A stretch of 64,000 nt of DNA, from the NCBI GenBank assembly GCA_035460165.1, contig DATHWW010000008.1, positions 62,001-126,000 on the forward strand, in the 5' to 3' direction. Below the pieces are notes generated by a model. That model saw nothing but the letters and a program-made list of their open reading frames with translations. It did no database searches and was not told where the DNA came from. The stretch comes from MM2 sp035460165. Lineage in GTDB: Bacteria > Pseudomonadota > Gammaproteobacteria > Burkholderiales > Methylophilaceae. The translations under genes and the position numbers were made by a program. This document shows positions 25,865 to 33,800 of the stretch, one piece after another (within the stretch, counting starts at the first letter, position 1; every line of letters begins with the position of its first letter).

Positions 25865-26015
25865 GATGACCTCCCGCTAGCGAGTGAATGGTGGTAGTGC
25901 GATGCCTTCAGCAACCGGCACCCGGATATTCTACCGAATTCGACCATGGCAGATAGAAGCAAATTCCCTGCAATGGAAACGAAAAGTCTGGCTAATGCAT
26001 TTATCGAGTTCCCGC

Positions 26016-26035
26016 ACCTATCAGTTCTGATGGGT
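26016..26035 (+). promoter_or_regulatory. Lux box-like operator 1
   Basis: A 20-bp near-perfect inverted repeat, acctatcag-tt-ctgatgggt, with 9-bp arms (8 of 9 pair). Length and form fit binding sites of LuxR-type quorum-sensing regulators (ACCT...AGGT ends, CT-N12-AG core). It lies 31.5 bases from its centre to the first base of a TAGAAT -10 element at 26057-26062. This puts it near -43 relative to a start site around 26069, the class II activator position. Regulator identity is inferred; no luxR or luxI gene is in the window. Confidence 0.55.
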
Positions 26036-26056
26036 GTAAAACCGATCACTGCCCCC

Positions 26057-26062
26057 TAGAAT
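26057..26062 (+). promoter_or_regulatory. -10 element of lux-box promoter 1
   Basis: TAGAAT, one mismatch from the sigma70 consensus, followed by CGC. No -35 hexamer is recognisable; the lux box occupies that position, as expected for an activator-dependent promoter. The same nine bases occur at the same distance from the second box. Confidence 0.5.
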
Positions 26063-26068
26063 CGCCCA

Positions 26069-26140
26069 CAAACAATATCAATCAACCAAGAAAAATAAAT
26101 ACCGAATCATCCGAGGGAGGCCCTTCGGATGAGTTTTTTC
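26069..26140 (+). ncRNA. Putative short RNA between lux-box promoter 1 and a terminator
   Basis: A start site predicted from the -10 element and a strong intrinsic terminator at 26108-26139 would give a transcript of about 72 nucleotides. The stretch has no start codon with a ribosome site. It is A-rich at the 5' end and carries a GGGAGG sequence within the terminator stem-loop. It could be a quorum-controlled small RNA or merely a terminated leader. There is no homology evidence; this rests on the promoter-terminator pair alone. Confidence 0.35.
26108..26139 (+). terminator. Strong intrinsic terminator in non-coding leader
   Basis: The stem catccga / tcggatg is extended by ggg / ccc with one bulged base and a 3-base loop, then gagtttttt. 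Upstream caagaaaaa can pair with ttttttcttg, so it may also work on the other strand. No + strand gene ends here, so the terminator must serve a non-coding transcript or an attenuated leader. Confidence 0.75.
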
Positions 26141-26197
26141 TTGGGCCTGCTTGATTTGTCTTCGAGATGTAAGTGACCAATTTCCGTGTTCATGAAA

Positions 26198-26217
26198 AAC
26201 TATTAGTTCTGATAGGT
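26198..26217 (+). promoter_or_regulatory. Lux box-like operator 2
   Basis: aactattag-tt-ctgataggt is the same operator as at 26016-26035, with 7 of 9 arm positions pairing. A TAGAAT at 26239-26244 lies at exactly the same spacing (centre to -10 first base 31.5), again followed by CGC. The predicted start near 26251 would give a leader of about 345 bases before the ABC exporter gene. Confidence 0.5.
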
Positions 26218-26238
26218 TTCACTCGGCAAGCGTATCCA

Positions 26239-26593
26239 TAGAATCGCGTTTACAGAAGTAAATAATTGTTAAGGTTTCAAGTTGTTGAAATGCAATGCGC
26301 CTTCCTACGGGGCGTAAAAAACTAAAACAGCGTTTCACTATTGTGACGATTAAAAATAGCCTAGGGATTTCCCGCTTTGCAACGGCGAAAAAGGCTTCGA
26401 TAACAAATACTAATAATTCGGGGTGGGATAAGGGTGCCGTTCTCGGGATTGTGGTTTGGGGCTAGGGGAGGTCGTGCTCGCCAGGTATGGCTAGGCGCGT
26501 CAATTTTCTTTTGCGAACTGGACGACAAACGTCCCGCTACGCTTTATAGCGCAACGGACTTTTGTAACAAGCCCTTCTTGAATTTTTGGCTTC
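26239..26593 (+). other. -10 element 2 and long untranslated leader of the secretion locus
   Basis: TAGAAT at 26239-26244 is followed by about 345 bases with no supported gene. The leader contains small stem-loops (tttcaa-gttg-ttgaaa at about 26275-26290; gcgcc...ggcgt near 26298-26312) and a larger one at about 26522-26562 (cgtcccgct ... agcgcaacgga). No strong ribosome site precedes the ABC exporter start, so structure in this leader could affect its translation. This is inference from the sequence alone. Confidence 0.4.
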
Positions 26594-28846
26594 GTGATGC
26601 TTCATAAAATCGAAGCCAATGCATTCATCTGGGTGTTAGGCAGCCTTTGTCGCCAACACAGGATTCCGTTCGATCCGACTCTGCTAATACAGCAAACTCC
26701 ACCTGCGCTGCCTCCCGAATATTCCTTGGAGGAACTGCTGGCGGCAGCCGATAAACTCGGCCTTCAATTCAATGAGGGTAGTGTCGCTGCCCTCGTTAGC
26801 GCCCCTGATGAGGTCTTTCCCTGTTTAGTTTTTTTGCGGTTAAGTCAGGATTCAGCCGCTGACTTTCCCGGTAACCAAGTTTCTCCTTCGGTAACGGGGC
26901 AAGATCGGGATGCCGACTCATCTCAAGAGTTGGTGCAGCCAGCACTGATCATTCGTTCGCAACCCGGCGTATATGCTTATTTCACGCCGCAAAGCGATAA
27001 AGCGCAGTCGATTGATCTTCAGGAGTCCGCTTCGGCCCTCCTGCCGCTCGCCTATGGTTTTTTTGCAAAGCCGGAAGCGCTCAAGGATGAAGATGTAAAG
27101 TCGAATGCACCCAAAAAGGAATTTGGGTTCTCCTGGTTTATCCCCGAATTGCGCAAGCATCGAAAGATTTGGTACGAGATTCTGCTCGCTTCGCTGACTA
27201 TCCAGATCGTCGGTCTTGCGACGCCACTTTTTACACAGGTCATCATCGATAAGGTTATCGTTCACCAGACCAATAGCACCTTGATAGTGATCGGCGTTGC
27301 CCTCGTCATGTTCATGTTGTTCACCAGCACCATGACCTGGCTGCGCCAGTATCTCGTGCTGCATACCGGCAACCGCATGGATGCCGTGCTCGGGACACAA
27401 GTGTTCCGCCACTTGCTGCGCCTGCCATTGCCATATTTCGAGCACCGTTCCACCGGCACGCTGGTCGCCCGGCTGCATGGCGTGGAAACCATACGGGAAT
27501 TCATTTCCGGCGCGGCCATCACGCTGCTGCTCGATTTTCCGTTCATGCTGATTTTTCTGGCTGTGATGTTCGCCTACTCCTGGCAATTGTCTTTGATCGC
27601 CGTGGGAATCCTGTTGCTGATAGCAGGCCTCAGCGCGATCGTGACGCCGGTTATCCGGGAGCGTATCAATCAGCAGTTCATGCTCGGAGCACGTAACCAG
27701 GCATTCCTGACCGAGCACATATCCGGTATGTCCACGGTCAAATCGTTACAAATGGAGCCGGACATCGAGCGCAAGTACGGCGACCTTTTCGTGCAATATC
27801 TCGCGGCAGGCTTCAGCACCAAGCAGGTAGGCAACACCTACAATGTGATCGCCAATGGGCTGGAACAGGTAATGACGCTCTCCATCCTTATGGTGGGTGC
27901 CTTGCTGGTCATGCAGAACGACGGCTTTACGGTCGGCATGCTGGTCGCCTTCCAGATGTTCGCCGGGCGCATGAGCCAGCCCATGCTGCGGTTGGTCGGG
28001 CTCTGGCAGGAATTCCAGCAGGCCAATATTGCCGTCAAGCGACTGGGCGATATCCTCGACATGCAGCAGGAACCGCACACGCTCACGCCCAGCCGCGAGA
28101 ATATCACCCAGGCCAGAATCGACATCGCGGGTATCGGCTTTCGTTACTCCGAAAATCATCCTTGGCTCTACCGCAACCTCAACATGACGCTCAAGCCCGG
28201 TCACCTCACCGTGCTCATGGGGCCATCCGGTTGCGGCAAGAGTACCCTGGCCAAATTACTGCTGGGCTTTTATCTTCCGCAAGAAGGCCAAATCAAGCTG
28301 GACGGTAAGGATATCCGCTACCTGGCGGCCAACGAACTACGTTTGATCTACGGCGTCGTGCCGCAGGAGACCGAATTGTTTTCCGGCACGATCTACGACA
28401 ACCTTCTGATGGCCAATCCGCGCGCCGGGTTCGAGGACGTCATTATTGCCTGCAAGGCTGCTGAAATCCACGACGTTATCGAGCAGCTACCCAAAGGCTA
28501 CCAAACCGAAATCGGCGAGCGTGGTACCGGACTATCCGGAGGGCAGAAGCAACGGCTAGCAATTTCCCGTGCGCTGCTCAAGCGTCCCAAAATCCTCATC
28601 TTCGATGAGTCTGTTTCCAATCTCGATCAGCAAACCGCCGAACATTTCGCCCACACCATCAATAAGCTTAAAGGCAAGGTCACCATGTTGTTCATTACCC
28701 ACCAGATACCAAAAGGGTTGCAGGTGGATGAGGTATTCAGTTTCGGTGCGCACCATCAGGCAACGAAGATGGAGGTGGTAGAGGATGAGCGTCGTCGTAG
28801 CAACGAAGAAGCTATGGAAGCAAAAGGGGAAGGCAATGCCGGCTGA
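26594..28846 (+). CDS. Type I secretion ABC transporter (permease/ATPase)
   Basis: A 750-residue HlyB/RtxB-type exporter that powers one-step secretion of RTX proteins across both membranes with an HlyD adaptor and TolC. Residues 1-135 form a C39-peptidase-like domain that appears to lack the catalytic cysteine. The membrane domain spans about 190-460 (IWYEILLASLTIQIVGLATP, cited in part, onward). The nucleotide-binding domain shows Walker A GPSGCGKST, signature LSGGQKQR, Walker B ILIFDES, and the switch region FITHQIP. The C-terminus carries a charged extension (about 30 residues). The start is GTG 26594 or ATG 26597; no clear ribosome site is seen. The substrate is presumably the giant RTX protein encoded downstream. 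Confidence 0.93.
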   Translation: MMLHKIEANAFIWVLGSLCRQHRIPFDPTLLIQQTPPALPPEYSLEELLAAADKLGLQFNEGSVAALVSAPDEVFPCLVFLRLSQDSAADFPGNQVSPSVTGQDRDADSSQELVQPALIIRSQPGVYAYFTPQSDKAQSIDLQESASALLPLAYGFFAKPEALKDEDVKSNAPKKEFGFSWFIPELRKHRKIWYEILLASLTIQIVGLATPLFTQVIIDKVIVHQTNSTLIVIGVALVMFMLFTSTMTWLRQYLVLHTGNRMDAVLGTQVFRHLLRLPLPYFEHRSTGTLVARLHGVETIREFISGAAITLLLDFPFMLIFLAVMFAYSWQLSLIAVGILLLIAGLSAIVTPVIRERINQQFMLGARNQAFLTEHISGMSTVKSLQMEPDIERKYGDLFVQYLAAGFSTKQVGNTYNVIANGLEQVMTLSILMVGALLVMQNDGFTVGMLVAFQMFAGRMSQPMLRLVGLWQEFQQANIAVKRLGDILDMQQEPHTLTPSRENITQARIDIAGIGFRYSENHPWLYRNLNMTLKPGHLTVLMGPSGCGKSTLAKLLLGFYLPQEGQIKLDGKDIRYLAANELRLIYGVVPQETELFSGTIYDNLLMANPRAGFEDVIIACKAAEIHDVIEQLPKGYQTEIGERGTGLSGGQKQRLAISRALLKRPKILIFDESVSNLDQQTAEHFAHTINKLKGKVTMLFITHQIPKGLQVDEVFSFGAHHQATKMEVVEDERRRSNEEAMEAKGEGNAG

Positions 28847-28850
28847 ATGC

Positions 28851-29300
28851 TTATTGATCTGTGCGGGAAATTCCCGACAATGCCGGGAACCGCGATGCAA
28901 CATCGCCGGGTGCAACGATAGGCAAAGGAAACACGCCGGCCAAGACCTGCAAATCGGCATCTCCCGATATAAGCGCATCGGCTTTTGCCGCCAAGGCCAG
29001 TTCCAGGAAAGGCCTATCGGCAGGATCGCGGCAATCGGGCACATCTGGACGCGCTGGCGGCAGGGTGACAACTTCGCAATAAGGCAAGTAATCGCCCAGC
29101 AATTCCTCGCGCTCGGCCGGGGTCAGCTTGAATTTGGAATAAGCCAACACGCGCATCAACTCCCCCGTCGTGTCGCGCGAAACCAGCGGGATCAAGCGGT
29201 GCCCTTGCCAAGCGAAGCGCAGCCAAGCAAGCCGGCCCTGGGTAAACAGCAATGCAGAAAGAACCGTATTGGTATCCAGTACCAAGCGCGGCACAGCCAT
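28851..29300 (-). CDS. PIN-family toxin
   Basis: A 149-residue PIN-domain protein, a predicted Mg-dependent ribonuclease. The acidic catalytic positions are visible in LVLDTNTVLSALLF (first Asp), in the RDTTGELMRVL helix (Glu), and in RDPADRPFLELALAAKADALISGDADL (two Asp in the last block; cited in pieces). I placed the start at ATG 29300, which overlaps the antitoxin stop by one base; the longer frame from 29315 would run into that gene. It forms a two-gene toxin-antitoxin module with the AbrB-type gene upstream. The module sits on the opposite strand inside the type I secretion locus, convergent with the ABC gene and only 4 bases from its stop. Confidence 0.88.
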   Translation of the reverse strand: MAVPRLVLDTNTVLSALLFTQGRLAWLRFAWQGHRLIPLVSRDTTGELMRVLAYSKFKLTPAEREELLGDYLPYCEVVTLPPARPDVPDCRDPADRPFLELALAAKADALISGDADLQVLAGVFPLPIVAPGDVASRFPALSGISRTDQ

Positions 29301-29518
29301 CAACGGCGTGCCCACTCCACCGCGTCGGCGACATCCTGCTCAGTGATGCCGAGACTTGCCAGCTTGGCGCGTACGGCATCGGCGCGCTGGATGCGTACCG
29401 GCGTCAGCACGATCTGGCCATTGACCGTTTCCACTTCGAAATACGAGGTATTGGGAAAGTTGGAAACCACGTCCTTGGGCAGCGTGAGCTGGTTTTTGGA
29501 TGTGAGTTTGGCAAGCAT
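29300..29518 (-). CDS. AbrB/MazE-type antitoxin
   Basis: A 72-residue protein with a swapped-hairpin (AbrB/MazE) DNA-binding N-terminus: LAKLTSKNQLTLPKDVV, then NTSYFEVETVNGQIVLTPV. The C-terminal helix (LGITEQDVADAVEWARR) probably binds the PIN toxin. I placed the start at ATG 29518, where the family begins; a TTG frame six codons upstream is less likely. It is translationally coupled to the toxin gene (one-base overlap). It is expected to repress its own promoter at the repeat near 29539-29557. Confidence 0.85.
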   Translation of the reverse strand: MLAKLTSKNQLTLPKDVVSNFPNTSYFEVETVNGQIVLTPVRIQRADAVRAKLASLGITEQDVADAVEWARR

Positions 29519-29538
29519 TGGAAATCCATTAATCAAGG

Positions 29539-29557
29539 AAGTAAGGATATATTACTT
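29539..29557 (-). promoter_or_regulatory. Possible autoregulatory operator of the toxin-antitoxin pair
   Basis: An inverted repeat aagtaa ... ttactt surrounds ggatata just ahead of the antitoxin gene. The minus strand reads TAATATATCC here, a plausible -10 region. AbrB-type antitoxins commonly bind such repeats, but no direct evidence exists for this site. Confidence 0.35.
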
Positions 29558-29649
29558 TACGGGTGAAAGTCAGGCAAGGGTGCGACTGCATCGAATGAGC
29601 ATAACTTGCCTAGATTGAGGCGGCTAACAAATGTGATAGGGGGTGCAGC

Positions 29650-30141
29650 ATGAATTGGCGATGGATGAGTCTGGCGGTGGTGATTATGGGCGGGTTATCC
29701 GGTTGCGAAAAATATCGGCTCGATCAACAGGTGGAAGCGTTATGCAAAAAGGACGGTGGGGTCAGGGTTTATGAAACGATCACGTTGCCACCAGAGATGT
29801 TTGATCGTTGGGGTGACCCATTTCCGGGATGGCGAAAAAGAAAACTTGAAGACCGGCTGGGGCCGGATTATCGCTACATTGCAGAGATTATTTATCTCAA
29901 GCGGGGTGATCCAATCAAGGTATTTAGCGAAGGGGAACTTCGCCAGTATAGCGAAAAGATAATCCGTGTATCCGATGGCAAATTACTGGGCCAAGCGATT
30001 GTGTATGGACGTACTGGTGGAGAAATCATTCTTCTTGGGCATCCTTCATCCAATAGATGTCCTGTTCTCAAAAGTACTGATGAAACATTAATTCGTTCCG
30101 TTTTCTCCCAAAGTGGGAGTAGTCATTCGAATTTCGATTAA
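29650..30141 (+). CDS. Small lipoprotein upstream of the RTX gene
   Basis: A 163-residue predicted lipoprotein: MNWRWMSLAVVIMGGLSGC is a type II signal with the lipobox LSGC, so Cys19 would be lipidated. The mature part has EALCKKDGGVRVYETI, LPPEMFDRWGDPFPGW, and a final SNRCPVLKSTDETLIRSVF region. I know no characterised family for it. It lies just after the toxin-antitoxin module and before a membrane protein gene and the lipase-like RTX gene. An immunity, foldase or surface-anchoring role for the RTX product is possible but unproven. Base composition is slightly AT-rich. Confidence 0.7.
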   Translation: MNWRWMSLAVVIMGGLSGCEKYRLDQQVEALCKKDGGVRVYETITLPPEMFDRWGDPFPGWRKRKLEDRLGPDYRYIAEIIYLKRGDPIKVFSEGELRQYSEKIIRVSDGKLLGQAIVYGRTGGEIILLGHPSSNRCPVLKSTDETLIRSVFSQSGSSHSNFD

Positions 30142-30213
30142 GAAGGGAATGAATTGGTGAATGACATCAAAGGCTGGTGCAGCAACGACATATTTTATCG
30201 GGAGACTGCGTAA

Positions 30214-30852
30214 ATGATCGGAGTCATGGTTATCGGTTTCTTTGCCCTATATTTACTTATTAGCGTTTTTGTTGTGGGAGGGGTTGTCGGATGGGCAAAA
30301 AGGAATAATCGCAGGAAATGGTTTTGGGGGGGCATCACAGCATTCTTGCTGTACAACCTTATATTCTGGGATTTCGTCCCAACGTTACTTGCACATAAGT
30401 ACTACTGTGAAACCGAAGCCGGGTTCTGGGTGTACAAGACGCCCGAGCAATGGAAGAGCAGCCTAGGAGGAAAAGCGGAGAATTTAATTCCCTTTGGAAA
30501 AACAATAGAACAAATGCCTTTGGTAGTTATAAACCCAGGTACAGATAGCGCTATTGGTGTAAGAAAAGTTAACGAGCGAGTATATAAAGCTTTCGATATC
30601 AGAGAGATAGACAATATTTTTCCAATTCAAAAACAGACGACATATTTTGCTGACTTTGATGGGAAGGAGAAACTGGCTGAGTTGATAGACTTTTCAAGCG
30701 GCTATGGTAATCCGATGACAACTGGCGGCATATTGGGATTTAAGAGCTGGTTATCGCGAGATGGTTGTGATAGTGCGGTTATGTATCAAGAAAAATCAAA
30801 ATATGAACAATACCTAAATAACTTAATTGCTTTGGGGGCGGAACATGACTGA
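30214..30852 (+). CDS. Membrane protein of unknown function, overlapping the RTX gene
   Basis: A 212-residue protein with two N-terminal membrane helices (VMVIGFFALYLLISVFVVGG, and FWGGITAFLLYNLIFWDFVP), followed by a soluble domain (HKYYCETEAGFWVYKTPEQW, then PLVVINPGTDSAIGVRKVNE). A GGGAGAC site lies ahead of the ATG. Its last codons overlap the start of the giant RTX gene by 8 bases, so translation of the two is probably coupled. No family is recognised. Base composition is AT-rich compared with the EPS locus. Together with the preceding lipoprotein it forms a pair of unknowns dedicated to this RTX locus. Confidence 0.7.
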   Translation: MIGVMVIGFFALYLLISVFVVGGVVGWAKRNNRRKWFWGGITAFLLYNLIFWDFVPTLLAHKYYCETEAGFWVYKTPEQWKSSLGGKAENLIPFGKTIEQMPLVVINPGTDSAIGVRKVNERVYKAFDIREIDNIFPIQKQTTYFADFDGKEKLAELIDFSSGYGNPMTTGGILGFKSWLSRDGCDSAVMYQEKSKYEQYLNNLIALGAEHD

Positions 30853-33800
30853 TACAAATAAGCTGTTTGAATTGGCTCAATTGGCGGAAGCAAGTTATGC
30901 TGATTTTCAAAAATTTTCAAATGATCCATTTGAAGCTCTAAAAGCAAGTGATTTTTCTGTTACCCAAGCCGCCGAGTTCGCCCAACACTGGCGAGTCGTT
31001 TCCCACCAACCTGATACGGCCAGCGGCTTCTCCGCCACTTTGTTCCAGCGTATAGATTCCGATCCTGTGAGTGGCTATCAAGCCGGAGAGTATGTATATG
31101 CCATTCGTGGTACGGCAGGGTTTTTAACCGATATTGCAAGTGCAGATATTGGCGACATTATTTTCGATGGTCTGGCTATGGAACAGATTGTCGATATGTA
31201 TAACGACTGGCAAAGACTCAATACACCTGCCGGACAAAGTTACCAAGTAGCCAAGTTGGTGGATCTTGTAAGTGGCGGGTCACCCGGCCGTGTGCTGATT
31301 GACAACCCTCTCGGCCTTTATAAGACCATTGAATTCTCAGAGTCAACGATAGCATTCGAGGCGGATGATCCGCGTCGCTATGGTGTCGGTGCAATCTTGC
31401 AAAGTGGCGGTCTGACCGTCACGGGACATTCTCTAGGCGGGCATCTGGCTACTGCTTTCACGCGCCTATTTCCAGGCATGGCTGATGCGGTGACGGTGAA
31501 TGGAGCGGGATACGCTACGGGCGCGATACCGGGTGTAGGAGGCGCCGCCCAAATCAATATCAGCAATCTATTTGGCATGCTCGGTGGCACGAGTTCATTC
31601 GGCACCATCGAGAACATTTATGGTAACAAGATGCCTGAGATCGTCACGCAAAATGGGCCGGGCCTTTATCAGCCAGGTGGACATGATGGGATATTTATCG
31701 AGCAGACTTTGCCATGGGACAATACTTTCGGTCACGGCTCCAGCCAGATGACTGACAGTCTTGCCATTTACAACCTGTTTTTCCAATTGGATTCCAGTCT
31801 CGCTGAAAAATCCCCGCAAGACGCCCTCTCCCAACTCAAACCCTATTTCGAGCAATCCAGCAACAGCGCGAACCGCAGTCTGGAAAGTCTGGTAAAGGGT
31901 TTAAGCGAGGTCATTCTGGGCGCCCAGCCCACGATTGCTACCGATGATAGAGAAAGCTTGTACGCGGCGATTAACGGCTTAAGCGATAGCATCGATGCAT
32001 TGTCTCTCACCGGCAAATTCACTCTGTCCACCTCCCCCGCCACGGCAGAAGGCGCTCGCAGCGATTTTAGTGCTTTTCTCAGTTTGAATTACCTTACCCC
32101 ATTCGCCCTTAAGCCCAACGACGCGGCTGCAGCGAATACCTTGCAACAACTGCACGCCACTCTCGCCGAACAATGGAACGCCGACAACGCGCTTACCTCA
32201 GAAGAGCGCGCCAGAGGCGAAGCCAACTACTCTGACCTCTGGCTGAAAGACCGAGTTGCCATGCTCAGTTGGATCATCAAACGCAATATGGCGGATACCG
32301 TGAATGGCGATGCGAGCGAACCCAGCGCCGTCTTTATCGACAACGCTACCAATACCACCATCAATGTCGGGGCAGGCAGAGCGGTAGAGCTGACCAAAGC
32401 CAGATATATATTTGGCGATAACGATGTCGAGATTCTGACCGGAGCGGAAAAAGCCGATCATCTCTATGGTCAGGGTGGAGCGGATGAACTGTATGGGCAA
32501 GACGGCAACGACTACCTTGAAGGTGGAGCAGATGCTGATACGTTATATGGCGACAACGGCAGCGACACGCTCTATGGCGGCGAAAGCGCCGATAAACTGA
32601 CTGGTGGCGAAGGTGCCGATCGCCTCTACGGTGGAGCCGACAACGACACCCTCGAAGGCGGCCTCGGTAACGACACTCTCGTGGGCGGTGACGGTACCGA
32701 CACTTACGTCATCAAAGCCGGCGACGGCACCGATACCCTCCTGGATGCCGACGGCATTATCACCCTCGACGGCGCGCAGATCAAAGGCAGCGCCGGCATC
32801 GATGCCGACAAATGGAAACAACTCGGCCCAGATCTCTGGGTGGATTCTGAGAACGGTATCAGCTACACCCGCAGCACTGCAAGTGGAACAACGCAGTTGG
32901 TCATTCACAAGGGCACCTCCAACATTATCGTGCGCGACTGGCAGGATGGAGCCCTAGGTATTTCTCTTGGCGAAAGCGAAGAGCCAGAGTTGCCAGCAAC
33001 TGCGGGTGCTATCGAAGGTGACCATCCGGTTATCGATCAAAAACCAGAGGCAGGCATTCAGCCTGATTACGATGCTCTAAATAATCTGAAAACCGACTAC
33101 AGCGTAGATGTCGAGCGACAGGACATTCTTCATGGCGACAGCGGCAACAACCTGATCCGGGGTTATACCAACATTGACTACCTCTCTGGTGGCGGTGGCG
33201 ACGACGTTCTTGAGGGGGGGCTGGGCAACGATGCCGTGGCTGGTGGAACGGGTAACGACACCCTGCGGGGTGAAGACGGTAACGATATCCTGCTGGGAGA
33301 CCACAGGCTAATAGGAACAAGCTATGCCCTGACTGAAAGTGGGAGCTTGATTTCGGAACAAATAGCTACACCAGGAGATGGCTTCACCTCCTACACCTAC
33401 AACATATCCATAAATAGTTATGAGGAGATGGGTGGAGACGACATTATCGAAGGCGGTGCTGGCGATGATTTGATTATAGCCGATCTGGGCGACGACTATG
33501 TGGCAGGGGGTGACGACAACGATGTGATATTTGGTGGGGGCGGTAAAGACATCCTGCTGGGGCAGGAGGGCAACGACTCTATTACGGGGGACAGGCTTCG
33601 GGATAACAGTGCTCCTTATGGTGACGATTTCATTAGCGGTGGTGAAGGTGATGACAACCTGTTTGGTGCCGGAGGTAATGACTATCTCTCGGGCGGTAAT
33701 GGGGACGATGATTTAGGCGGAGATGAACCCACCCCATATGCTTCTGCCGGTGCGGATGTGCTAGATGGAGGAGCGGGCAATGATGCTCTTCACGGACATG

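Noticed and set aside
26108..26139. Terminator as the end of the YjfB-FemAB transcript
   Set aside because: Those genes are on the minus strand and are transcribed away from this site, so it cannot end their message. It must serve a + strand transcript or be bidirectional.
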